Shown here: one piece after another, positions 14,186 to 22,519 of the stretch
Layout: each line of letters starts with the position of its first letter
Position numbering within the stretch: position 1 is the first letter of the stretch
DNA from: Planctomycetaceae bacterium
Lineage (GTDB): Bacteria; Planctomycetota; Planctomycetia; Planctomycetales; Planctomycetaceae
DNA: 23,099 bases
Direction: 5' to 3'
NCBI GenBank assembly: GCA_027000105.1
Contig: JALTOP010000121.1
Location: 1-23,099 of the forward strand
Program-made: the position numbers and the translations under genes
Notes under the pieces: generated by a model
What the model was told of the DNA's origin: nothing
Database searches by the model: none
What the model saw: the letters and a program-made list of their open reading frames with translations, nothing else

Positions 14186-15634
14186 CTACGCCAGCAGGTC
14201 GCTGATGACATGAGAAGGCAAAACGCCGGTCAAGCGCTGATCCAGCCCCTGGAACTTGACGGTGAACTTCTCATGGTTGAAGCCGAGCAGGTGCAGGATT
14301 GTTGCATGGAAATCACGGATGTGGATTGGATCCCGGACAATGTTGTAGGAGAATTCGTCTGTTTCTCCGTATATTGTCCCCCCTTTGGTTCCGCCCCCTG
14401 CCATCCACATGCTGAAGCAACGCGGATGATGGTCGCGACCGTAGTTCGTTTTCGAAAGGTTTCCCTGTGAATAGATGGTACGGCCAAATTCTCCGCCCCA
14501 GATGACGAGCGTCTCGTCCAGCATCCCTCGCTGCTTGAGGTCTTCAAGCAAGGCGTAGCATGGTTGATCCACATCTTTGCATTGATCGGGCATTCGTCCG
14601 CCCAAATTGCCATGGTGATCCCAGTTGTTGTGATAGACCTGAATGAAGCGGACGCCACGTTCAGCCAGACGTCGGGTCATCAGGGCCGTATTGGCGAATG
14701 TCCCGGGGGTCTTTGATTTTTCGCCATACAGCTTGAAAATATGATCCGGTTCGCTGCTCAGATCTGTCAACTCCGGTACGCTGGCCTGCATTTTGAACGC
14801 CATTTCATACTGTTCGATACGAGTCTGCGTTTCCGGATCGTGGAGAGTTTCGTAGTTGATTTTATTCAGGGCATTCAGTCCGGCAACGCTTCTTTCCCGA
14901 ATAAAAGAGGGAACCCCTGGCGGGTTATTGATGTAGAGGATCGGGTCTCCTTTGCTTCGGAATGAAACACCGGCGTGTTTCCCGGAGAGAAAACCGGCAC
15001 TCCACAGTCGGGCGGAGATGGCCTGCTCCTGTTCGCGGTTACTCGGGATGGCAACCAGCACGACGAACGCAGGCAGATTTTCGTTATCTGAACCAAGTCC
15101 GTAAGACGCCCATGCTCCCAGACAGGGACGACCGGTGACCTGATTTCCCGTCTGCATCGCGGTGATGGCCGGTTCATGGTTGATGGCCTCGGTATGCAGC
15201 GTTCGCATCCAGCAGATATCGTCCGCTTTTTTGGCGAGATTCGGCAGCAGCTCCGTATTCATCCACATCCCGCACTCGCCAGCCTGGCTGAATTTGTACT
15301 TTGACGGGGCAATCGGAAAACGTTTTTGACCGCTTGTCATCGTCGTCAGTCGTTGTCCCTTGCGGATGGAATCGGGCAGATCCTTGTCATACCACTTCTG
15401 CATCTCCGGTTTGTAATCAAACAGATCCATTTGCGCTGGGCCTCCCACCATGTGCAGGTAAATGACCCGTTTCGCCTTGGGGGGAAAGTGAGGCCCCATC
15501 GGGGATGATTCCGAGGCGACCGCTCCGGATGCGGGAAGCAGTGAAGCCAAAGCCGCACTACCAAGCAGGTTTCCCCCGGCAGTAAAAAAATGCCGACGCG
15601 ATTGCTGTTGGTTCAGGAAATGGGAGAGATTCAT
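14186..15634 (-). CDS. DUF1501 family exported protein (Tat signal)
   Basis: The 482-residue protein begins with a twin-arginine signal (SRRHFF at 12-17, then an Ala/Leu-rich hydrophobic stretch to about residue 40). The DUF1501 domain fills the rest and has the typical VIYLHMVGGPAQMDLFDYKP opening. A WDHHGNL motif, a GGEFGRT motif and a GRDHHP motif lie in the second half; this fits the alkaline phosphatase/sulfatase-like superfamily to which DUF1501 belongs. These proteins are very abundant in planctomycetes and their reaction is not known. The gene lies 23 bp downstream of the PSD1/DUF1553 gene on the same strand, the classic pairing, so the two are almost certainly co-transcribed. The ATG at 15634 has AGGA upstream. 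Confidence 0.9.
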   Translation of the reverse strand: MNLSHFLNQQQSRRHFFTAGGNLLGSAALASLLPASGAVASESSPMGPHFPPKAKRVIYLHMVGGPAQMDLFDYKPEMQKWYDKDLPDSIRKGQRLTTMTSGQKRFPIAPSKYKFSQAGECGMWMNTELLPNLAKKADDICWMRTLHTEAINHEPAITAMQTGNQVTGRPCLGAWASYGLGSDNENLPAFVVLVAIPSNREQEQAISARLWSAGFLSGKHAGVSFRSKGDPILYINNPPGVPSFIRERSVAGLNALNKINYETLHDPETQTRIEQYEMAFKMQASVPELTDLSSEPDHIFKLYGEKSKTPGTFANTALMTRRLAERGVRFIQVYHNNWDHHGNLGGRMPDQCKDVDQPCYALLEDLKQRGMLDETLVIWGGEFGRTIYSQGNLSKTNYGRDHHPRCFSMWMAGGGTKGGTIYGETDEFSYNIVRDPIHIRDFHATILHLLGFNHEKFTVKFQGLDQRLTGVLPSHVISDLLA

Positions 15635-15657
15635 AATGGTTGATCCTGATAATCAGA

Positions 15658-18600
15658 CTACTTGTTGATAGCTTCATCCAGATTCATTACTTCATTGCAG
15701 AGCATCGTCCACGCTGCAAGAATGGAGGGATCGATTTGGGGATCAGCCTGCAAAGCCCCCACAGATGTCAGTGCCTGGGCGTCCTCCGGTTTTGATTGAT
15801 AGTATTTGAGAAACGCTTCTTTATCTTTCTGCAGGATGGCCCGTTCTTTCTCTCGTACCGGGCGGCACAGCACGTGCAATATAACGTAGTCGATCGCCTT
15901 TTGATCGTCCCCACCGCTCGCCTTGAGCGCGTTCTGGGCCAATGCCCGCGCCGCTTCGACAAACTGGGGATCATTCAGCAATACGAGCGATTGAAGCGGG
16001 GTATTGGTTCGTTCCCGTCGTACAGTACAGACTTCCCGACTGGGCGCATTGAACGCTTCAAGATTTGGTGGCGGAGCCATTCGCTTCCAGAAGTTGTAGA
16101 TCGAGCGTCGATAAAGGTTTTCGCCTTTGTCTTGAACGTACTTACGGGTGTTTCCACTCGGCAGGCCAACAACGTCCCAGATCCCTTCCGGCTGGTAGGG
16201 TTTTGTGCCGGGGCCATACATTTTTCGTGAAAGTAAGCCACTGACTGCAAGCATATAGTCCCGCACCATCTCGGCATCCATTCGGAACCGGGGACCACGC
16301 GAGAGCAAACTGTTGCTGCGATCTTTTTCCAGTTTCGCCTCAGTGGCAACGGCTGACTGCCTGTACGTTGCGCTCATCAACATCAGTTTGAACAGTTTTT
16401 TCACGTCCCAGCCATTTTCCCGGAACTCAACAGCCAGCCAATCCAATAGCTCTGGATGGCTCGGTGCGGCTCCCATAATACCGAAATCTTCCGGTGTGGC
16501 GACAATTCCCTGTCCAAAAACCTGTTGCCAAAAACGATTCACGGTAACTCGCGCCGTTAAGGGGTTGGCCGGATCGACAACCCACTGTGCCAGGCCAAGC
16601 CGATTATGTGGCGCTTCAGAAGGAAACGGATGCAAGGCGACCGGCGTTGCCGCTGTCACTTTCTCGCCAGGTTTATCATATTGGCCGCGCATAAGAATGT
16701 AGGCCATCGGTTGAGAGTCTTTTTTCTCTTGTTGGATGTGCGTGACAGGACTGCGAGACTTGATCGCCTCCTTTTCTGCTTCCAGATCGGTGACTGTTTG
16801 CGCTAATTTCGGATAGAGCGGATCAAGCGTGACCAGGTAGAATTCGTAGAGAGCGGCGAGTTCTTTCGGACTGCGATCTTCCGGTTTCCTGGCAAGAATC
16901 GCCCGCAGTGGCTCGACTTCGGCAATCCTCTTTACTTCAGATGCATCAAGCACACGACCATAAATACGGACATCCTGCACAGCCCCATCGTCGAAAACCT
17001 GGCCATGGTTGCGCTGTCCGATTCGCAACGACGCTTTAGTTCGAATCGTTGCATCCGGTTTCAGCGTGTTGGCGTCCACTCTCAGTTTTTCTTCCTTGCC
17101 GTCGACGTAAATTTTTATCCCACCTGGGGTTCCGGAACCATCATAAGTTACGAAAACATGTTGCCATTGGCCCGGTTTGACAACATTATTTTTCGTCGTC
17201 ACCTTGAGGGCGTTGTCCGACCATGATTGAATGACATGTACGGAGAAACCACGATCATTCTGCCAGAGATCCCAACCCCGATAGCCTCCTTTTTCATCCA
17301 TTTTCGCGATTATGCCGCCGAAAACACCATTGCGACCGGGACGCACCCAGGCACCGTAACTGAATTTCTGGTTTTTTTCGAAGTCTCCGACCTGCCCCAG
17401 ATCGAATGTGCCCCCCGGTTTCATGACCGGAGCCGGACCGATCTTGCCATCTGGAATCCAGGCGACTTTTCCCAACGCATGGAATGTTCGTGGGGCATTG
17501 CATTGATCATGTGCTTCGTTGCCGCTTCCTTCATTCAATGGAAGATGGACGAGCAGATCTTTGCTGGTGATGGCCTTTTCGAGCGATTTCGGTGAGGCGG
17601 ACGCCAGCCATTCATCGAACGCAGCGCGAGCCGTTTTCTTTCGATCGTCCCGTTTTTTCCGGGCGGCTGCGATCTCGGCTGGCAACACCTTCCAGCGCGG
17701 ACGATCCTTTTTGTTCGGGACAACCAATACCGGGCCGCGACCATCTTTGACATTCCCGTCATACGCCCCCTGTGTCGTGTTGCGAAAGAAGGCGGCGAGA
17801 GAATAATAGTCCTTCATTGTGAACGGATCGAATTTGTGGTCATGGCACTGACCGCAGTTCGTTGTCATTCCCAAAAAGACCCAGCCAAATGTTTGTACGC
17901 GATCGGCTGCATAATTGGCGAGATTTTCTTCAGCGATTGTTCCTCCTTCGTTCGTTGTGATGTTACAACGCTGAAACCCGGTCGCAATTAACTGATCGTC
18001 TGTCGGATTGGGCAACAGATCGCCAGCGATCTGCTCGACAACGAACTGATCGAACGGTTCGTTCCGATTGAAGGCACGAATCACCCAATCACGGTATGGC
18101 CAAATCTCCCTGTAGTTGTCGAAGTGCAATCCGTGCGTATCCCCATACCGTGCTGCATCAAGCCAATAGCGGGCACGGTGTTCACCCCAGGCTGTCGATT
18201 TCATGAGCTTGTCAATCCACTCGGAAACAGCCGTATCGCCGCTTTTAGCGTAATCGGTCACAAACGCTGCGGTATCCTCAGGCGAAGGAGGCAACCCTGT
18301 AATATCGAGATGCAATCGACGGAAAAACGTACGCGAATCGGCCTCTGGCGCGGGAGAGAGTCCTTCGCTTTCCAACCTGGCAAGCACGAAACGGTCAATC
18401 GCGTTTTTGGCCCATTTCCTGTCTTGAACCGCGGGCAAATCATTTTTTTGGGGGGCAATCAATGACCAGTGCCGCTCATATTCCGCACCGGAAGCGATCC
18501 ATTGCCTGATAATGTTTTTCTGCTCGTCGGTCAGTTTTTTCTTTGTTTCCGGCGGAGGCATCAGAAGATCGGGGTCATCTGTTACGATGCGTTCCAGCAG

Positions 18601-18834
18601 TTCGCTTTCTTCCGGGTTTCCCGGACTGAGCGCACCAGATTCTATCGCCGCCTCTCTTTGATCGATCCTCAAATCGGCTTTCCGGGACGCGCTGTCCGCC
18701 CCGTGACAGGCGAAACAGTTCTCAGCCAGAATGGGACGAACATCGCGATTGTATTTAACCGGTTCGTCTGCCCACAAAGCGGAGGAGACTGACACGATCA
18801 GGATAGCTGCCAATTTTTGAAATACAGTCTTCAT
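15658..18834 (-). CDS. PSD1 cytochrome c / DUF1549 / LamG / DUF1553 exported protein
   Basis: The 1058-residue protein has a signal peptide (to about residue 22, ending ALWADE). The planctomycete-type cytochrome c domain has heme motif CFACH (40-44) and a likely axial Met in LLMPPP (M92). DUF1549 spans about 140-345 and ends in a second CGQCH (327-331), followed by DHKFDP. A LamG/concanavalin-like domain (about 425-645) is inserted next, then DUF1553 (about 730-1010) with NPLTARVTVNRFWQQ and RRSIYNFWKR motifs. The domain order and the downstream DUF1501 partner are characteristic of planctomycetes. A role in binding or degrading polysaccharide with heme chemistry has been suggested for the group but not shown. 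LamG supports a carbohydrate or protein ligand. The start codon has only a weak ribosome site (GGGTG). Confidence 0.92.
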   Translation of the reverse strand: MKTVFQKLAAILIVSVSSALWADEPVKYNRDVRPILAENCFACHGADSASRKADLRIDQREAAIESGALSPGNPEESELLERIVTDDPDLLMPPPETKKKLTDEQKNIIRQWIASGAEYERHWSLIAPQKNDLPAVQDRKWAKNAIDRFVLARLESEGLSPAPEADSRTFFRRLHLDITGLPPSPEDTAAFVTDYAKSGDTAVSEWIDKLMKSTAWGEHRARYWLDAARYGDTHGLHFDNYREIWPYRDWVIRAFNRNEPFDQFVVEQIAGDLLPNPTDDQLIATGFQRCNITTNEGGTIAEENLANYAADRVQTFGWVFLGMTTNCGQCHDHKFDPFTMKDYYSLAAFFRNTTQGAYDGNVKDGRGPVLVVPNKKDRPRWKVLPAEIAAARKKRDDRKKTARAAFDEWLASASPKSLEKAITSKDLLVHLPLNEGSGNEAHDQCNAPRTFHALGKVAWIPDGKIGPAPVMKPGGTFDLGQVGDFEKNQKFSYGAWVRPGRNGVFGGIIAKMDEKGGYRGWDLWQNDRGFSVHVIQSWSDNALKVTTKNNVVKPGQWQHVFVTYDGSGTPGGIKIYVDGKEEKLRVDANTLKPDATIRTKASLRIGQRNHGQVFDDGAVQDVRIYGRVLDASEVKRIAEVEPLRAILARKPEDRSPKELAALYEFYLVTLDPLYPKLAQTVTDLEAEKEAIKSRSPVTHIQQEKKDSQPMAYILMRGQYDKPGEKVTAATPVALHPFPSEAPHNRLGLAQWVVDPANPLTARVTVNRFWQQVFGQGIVATPEDFGIMGAAPSHPELLDWLAVEFRENGWDVKKLFKLMLMSATYRQSAVATEAKLEKDRSNSLLSRGPRFRMDAEMVRDYMLAVSGLLSRKMYGPGTKPYQPEGIWDVVGLPSGNTRKYVQDKGENLYRRSIYNFWKRMAPPPNLEAFNAPSREVCTVRRERTNTPLQSLVLLNDPQFVEAARALAQNALKASGGDDQKAIDYVILHVLCRPVREKERAILQKDKEAFLKYYQSKPEDAQALTSVGALQADPQIDPSILAAWTMLCNEVMNLDEAINK

Positions 18835-19012
18835 CGCTTTTCACCCGATGTTTAGCACATACCGAAACTTCACGAATCCTGCTGGCTGGCCACTCCCGGG
18901 GGGTAATCGCAAAACAGACAACACCCCAGCGCGGCTGGTCCACTCTGATACCCGTAACCAAACCGATATTCTTCTAATATTCTTCTAAAACTCGCGAGCC
19001 GTTCGCAAACTT
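18835..19012. other. Upstream region of the PSD1/DUF1501 operon
   Basis: No gene is present. An 11-bp tandem repeat, ATATTCTTCTA, occurs at 18966-18976 and 18977-18987. On the minus strand it gives AT-rich TAGAAGAATAT twice, about 130-150 bp upstream of the PSD1 start, and could contribute to a promoter or operator. Confidence 0.35.
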
Positions 19013-19243
19013 TTACCGTTGGTAATACAGGTAAGTATAAGTTGATTCACTGCAACAATCAAGCCTATAGTGGATGTCTATGTCCTTATTGTTGGGCTTG
19101 TTCTGTCCCGGCCCACGTCCATCCACCAGATAATCGGAAGCGTTATGCACGTGTTTATGGACATATATACCGAATACCCCGGTGCCGACGAGGTAAACAA
19201 CGACGATGCCCCAGTCAAGATTGGTGAATTGGGTTTCAAACAC
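19013..19243 (-). pseudogene. Truncated N-terminus of a sodium:solute symporter (SSF)
   Basis: From a GTG at 19243, with CAGG 7 nt upstream, the frame reads FETQFTNLDWGIVVVYLVGT and continues through GVFGIYVHKHVHNASDYLVDGRG. This is the typical N-terminus of SSF symporters: LDW, a first membrane helix, then a (S/A)DY-x4-GR motif. Resemblance stops at about 19106. The remaining 31 codons are polar and unlike the second helix, and the frame ends at 19013. An intact SSF protein would need about 450-600 residues. No continuation is seen in the other two minus-strand frames or elsewhere in the window. The most likely reading is a deletion remnant. A short functional one-helix protein is less likely. 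An ATTCCGG-9 nt-CCGGAAT inverted repeat at 19268-19290 lies upstream and may be an old regulatory site. Confidence 0.6.
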
Positions 19244-19375
19244 GATTAAACCTGAAAGACCCGGTCTATTCCGGTCGCTATTACCGGAATGGAACGACGA
19301 ATATCTACGCAAGCCGCAAGAAAAACGACCGTCAGAAAATTTGGTAATATAGAAGCAGAGCCCGGCCCCTGAAGC

Positions 19376-19930
19376 TTACCAGGGGGCTTCCATTTTGTCC
19401 ACAATCCTGCGGGCCAACTGGTTAATCGCTTCCTGCTTGGCGGTTGCGTAGGATTGACCGATTTCAGGAGTAAAGTTCGCTTGCGAAAGCAGTTGATGCG
19501 TTTTCTGATCGATCGGAACAGTGCTTTGGGTAATCAAAGCCCCACCACGCAGATCTTCCCACAGAATTTCGACTGCAAAAGAAAGTTGCAACTGGCGTGC
19601 ATCATCGAAGCGGGTTTCTCCCAGAACGTCCTTACGAATCTCGATCAATTTGCCGCTGAGTCGGGTATCTGCACGATCAGCACTGGCAAGCCGGAACGGT
19701 GTGCGGGTCTGGATCTCCTTCTGAACCGCTTCGGTCAATTCGATATTCACATCGCGACGGAACAGGTCGGAAGTGAAGATCGGAACATGAACGGTGCGGA
19801 TTTCAGGATCGTATGCGCCGCCGATCGTGTAGCCACAGCCGGAATGTGCGCAGAGCCAGGCAAACAGGCATAGAAAGCGAACCGCTCTCGAATGCAATCG
19901 GCTTTTCGACGCATAGAGTTGTCCGAACAT
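19376..19930 (-). CDS. lptE: LptE-like LPS-assembly lipoprotein
   Basis: The 184-residue protein has a lipoprotein signal (hydrophobic to about residue 28, lipobox HSGC with C32). The mature part starts CGYTIGG and continues with an EIRTVHVPIF strand, LTEAVQKEIQTRTPFRLA and an ADTRLSGKL segment, the pattern of the LptE/LptE-like family. LptE plugs the LptD barrel and helps insert lipopolysaccharide into the outer membrane. The start ATG shares its A with the TAA stop of the BamD-like gene (TAATG), with GGGGGGAG just upstream, so translation is probably coupled. The match to the planctomycete LptE-like group is good, but sequence similarity across LptE is low, so the exact role rests on fold pattern and context. 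Confidence 0.78.
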   Translation of the reverse strand: MFGQLYASKSRLHSRAVRFLCLFAWLCAHSGCGYTIGGAYDPEIRTVHVPIFTSDLFRRDVNIELTEAVQKEIQTRTPFRLASADRADTRLSGKLIEIRKDVLGETRFDDARQLQLSFAVEILWEDLRGGALITQSTVPIDQKTHQLLSQANFTPEIGQSYATAKQEAINQLARRIVDKMEAPW

Positions 19931-21477
19931 TACTCCCCCCCCAGGGACAATTTCACACGGCCGGGCTCGGCACTCTCCTCTCGTGGTGGAACAGGTAACG
20001 GCTCGGGAACAAATTCATCGCCAGAATCCTTCGGCCAACGTGGTAACAGGTTGGGAACGGGAATCGGCTTCAACTTGGGCACCTTGAATCCCGGCAACTT
20101 TCGGGGAGTTTGCTCTACATCGTGCGCATCACTTTTTTGCGTTGGTGCAGTCGATGGTGTTTGTACCGGATTGGGAGGCGGAAGTTCGTCAAGAGGTTCA
20201 ATCGAATCTGCATCGACTCCTTCCAGGGCCAGCACCAACGGGCTTTTCTTACGGTACTCAGGCAACCTCGCCAACAATCCGCGTGCCTTCCCCGCATATT
20301 TGGAATGGGGGTACGTGTTGATGATATGATGGCATGTCATTTCAACGGCCTCGAAACGTCCTTTTCGCAACCAGAAGATGGCGCGATTGAAGTGGCGGGC
20401 AACCGTCTTGTCTTCGATATCCTGCAATCCCTGTTGCAACCGCTTTTTCTCCTCTGGGGAAGCATCGGGAAACAGGTTCATCGCCATCAGTTCCAGTTGC
20501 CGGGCTTCTGTCAAACTTTTTCCGTCATAGGCAGGCCCCTGATACGAAGCCTGACTGACATACGCTCCGAGTATGTAGGCATCTTTGGCGTGAGGGCTCT
20601 GCGGGAATTCTTCACGAAGCAGCCGATACGTCTCAGCCGCCTCGGCGTAACGTCCGGTGCGCAACTGATGACTGGCGGTCAACATCAGTGCGTCATCAGC
20701 CAGTTTACCGGTCGGGTCATTCAGCCAGATCGCCTTCAACGCTTCCAACGCTCGCCCTTCGGTGTCTGTCAGCGGGCGTCTTTTATCGGTAAAATTGAAG
20801 AACGAAGGTCGCTTGTAATCTTCGCCGGAAACGACTTTCGGTTTCGAAGCACGACCGTTATCGGAATAAGCGGCCAATTCAACATCGCTCGATTTGGCAA
20901 CCTTGATATCCATCCACGTCAAGGCAATGTCGTACAGGCGTTTTGTTGTTTCATCCATATGCCTGGTATTGGGAAACTCCTTCAACAGTTGTAGATAATT
21001 CGTCTCCGCATCGGGTAGCTCCTCCTGCTTGTATTGCGTTTCTGCAAGCATGAACAGGGCATCTTCGCGCAGAGGGGAATCGCTGTAACTCGCTTTCAGT
21101 TCGCTACGCGGTTTGAACAGGTCTTTCCATCTTCGCTTGCGGAGAACACCGGATTCATCCAATTTATGGGCTTCCGCAATTTTCTTGAACAGACGCTCCG
21201 CCGCAGCATACTCGCCCTGCTCATAAAGCTGTTTCGCCTGGTTAAACTCGCTGAAATCCTGAACATCCTCCGATCGCAAACTGTTCGGACTGATCGAACT
21301 CGATCGCTGTCCAACGGGAAGTACCCGTTCCATTGGCCCTTTGACACGGTCGATGGAAGCAGTCTCCCGATGCCAAAGCCCCTGGCAACCCATGGCGCAG
21401 CAAAGCAGCCAGCCGGCCAGAGCGACTCTTTTCCAACTCTTGTTTTCAGCGGAATTCCGCATCGTTCGTCGATTCAT
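19930..21477 (-). CDS. BamD-like TPR outer-membrane lipoprotein
   Basis: The 515-residue protein has a lipoprotein signal peptide (lipobox AMGC with C31). At least three groups of TPR-like helices follow: FNQAKQLYEQGEYAAAERLF, a pair around LREDALFMLAETQYKQEELPDAE, and LADDALMLTASHQLRTGRYAEAAE. A further pair (FNRAIFWLRKGRFEAVE) sits near residue 380. This is the BamD/YfiO pattern; BamD is the scaffold lipoprotein of the outer-membrane barrel assembly machine. It is about twice the usual BamD length (about 245), with extra TPRs and a Pro-rich tail (about 430-515) that could span the periplasm or bind a partner. I chose the ATG at 21477 because AAGGA lies 7 nt upstream; 21483 is an alternative. 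Its stop overlaps the LptE start by one base. Another TPR lipoprotein role is possible. Confidence 0.72.
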   Translation of the reverse strand: MNRRTMRNSAENKSWKRVALAGWLLCCAMGCQGLWHRETASIDRVKGPMERVLPVGQRSSSISPNSLRSEDVQDFSEFNQAKQLYEQGEYAAAERLFKKIAEAHKLDESGVLRKRRWKDLFKPRSELKASYSDSPLREDALFMLAETQYKQEELPDAETNYLQLLKEFPNTRHMDETTKRLYDIALTWMDIKVAKSSDVELAAYSDNGRASKPKVVSGEDYKRPSFFNFTDKRRPLTDTEGRALEALKAIWLNDPTGKLADDALMLTASHQLRTGRYAEAAETYRLLREEFPQSPHAKDAYILGAYVSQASYQGPAYDGKSLTEARQLELMAMNLFPDASPEEKKRLQQGLQDIEDKTVARHFNRAIFWLRKGRFEAVEMTCHHIINTYPHSKYAGKARGLLARLPEYRKKSPLVLALEGVDADSIEPLDELPPPNPVQTPSTAPTQKSDAHDVEQTPRKLPGFKVPKLKPIPVPNLLPRWPKDSGDEFVPEPLPVPPREESAEPGRVKLSLGGE

Positions 21478-21600
21478 TTTCATTTCCTTGATCTCTCGGG
21501 GGGAGTGAGAGAACCGTGGAATTAACTGGTTGCCACACGCAGAACGGTGCCGCAAAGAAGGGAAGGTTCGGTTGTTCTCGTCGGGATATTAACGCAATTC

Positions 21601-22359
21601 TCAGAACTGAAGATACCCCAACATGGTCGGTCGCCGATCCAGTATCTGCGAAATAAGCGCGGTCACCAGATGGCGAAGTGATTTGTACTGTCCAGGCGTG
21701 ATTGTTTCCCGAAAAGGCGTTTCCAGTGGAGTCTCAATCAATTTGCGCAACATCACCAGCAACTGCCCCGTTAAAACACGGGAAGCAGCCTCCGATTGCC
21801 GACATCGCGAACAGAGTAAAACTCCTTGATGAATCCACAAGGACCATTGTTCATGGTCATCCCGTACAAGACGCCCACATTGACATTGATCAAATTCCGG
21901 GAGCACCCCCAATACCTGCAGTGTGTACAATTCGAATCGCAACACGGGCAGGCGGAAATCCTCACAAGTTTCCAGAATCTTCAATGTCTGAATGGCTGCT
22001 TCATACCAATGGGGATACGGATCGAACTCCTCGGAAAATAGCTGAAGCAGCTCCGCCACGTACATCCCGCTATAGTGCACATTCATATCATGTGACTGGA
22101 AACGGAATCGCTTGACGAGCCTGGCTTCAGTGAGAATATCAAGACTGGACGTAGATTTATGGAGGAAAACTATCTGACACTGTGTCAACAGGTCAATAGC
22201 AGCCTCGAAAGAGCCTTTGAGCCGCTTCGCTCCCTTCGCCAAAACCGATATTTTACCAAAATCACGTGTAAAAAATGTAACGACGCGGCTCGTTTCACTA
22301 AAATCTGCTTGCCGAATAACCAACCCTTCTGTTTTTTCACTCGACGACATATAACCCAT
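21601..22359 (-). CDS. recO: DNA repair protein RecO
   Basis: The 252-residue protein has the RecO layout. An N-terminal OB fold (about 8-85) starts with EGLVIRQADFSETSRVVTFF and continues with GKISVLAKGAKRLKG. A helical domain follows, with a zinc site CQC (C159, C161) and CSRC (C183, C186). RecO loads RecA onto SSB-coated single strands with RecR in recombinational gap repair. Length and motifs are normal. The start may be the ATG at 22359 or the one at 22350; neither has a good ribosome site, and homologues begin near SSSEKTEG. A terminator separates it from the upstream membrane-protein gene. The BamD-like gene begins 123 bp downstream on the same strand, so recO may lead the lipoprotein operon. 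Confidence 0.93.
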   Translation of the reverse strand: MGYMSSSEKTEGLVIRQADFSETSRVVTFFTRDFGKISVLAKGAKRLKGSFEAAIDLLTQCQIVFLHKSTSSLDILTEARLVKRFRFQSHDMNVHYSGMYVAELLQLFSEEFDPYPHWYEAAIQTLKILETCEDFRLPVLRFELYTLQVLGVLPEFDQCQCGRLVRDDHEQWSLWIHQGVLLCSRCRQSEAASRVLTGQLLVMLRKLIETPLETPFRETITPGQYKSLRHLVTALISQILDRRPTMLGYLQF

Positions 22360-22410
22360 CTTTTATTCGACATCAAACGTAATCTCTGGAGCAGCCTGTT
22401 CGAGTGTAAC

Positions 22411-22448
22411 AGAAAACGATGCAGATTGAGAATAACAACCTGCATCGT
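22411..22448 (-). terminator. Rho-independent terminator between the zinc-ribbon protein gene and recO
   Basis: On the minus strand a perfect 9-bp stem ACGATGCAG / CTGCATCGT (22440-22448 paired with 22416-22424), with a 15-nt loop, is followed by TTTCTGTT. It lies 72 bp past the stop of the membrane-protein gene and about 60 bp before recO. The T-tail is short and interrupted, so efficiency may be moderate. Confidence 0.55.
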
Positions 22449-22519
22449 CTCGAAAGCATGAAAGGAGAACACCAGCGCCCTGTGTGGGCCAGCAGACAAG
22501 ACGATGGCGATGTCTCATT

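Noticed and set aside
19376..19410. CCCCTG-8 nt-CAGGGG hairpin across the lptE stop
   Set aside because: The stem is short (6 bp), straddles the stop codon and is not followed by a T-run, so a terminator call was not justified.
20110..20994. 294-codon plus-strand frame
   Set aside because: It is fully antisense to the BamD-like gene, whose lipobox and TPR pattern make that strand the coding one.
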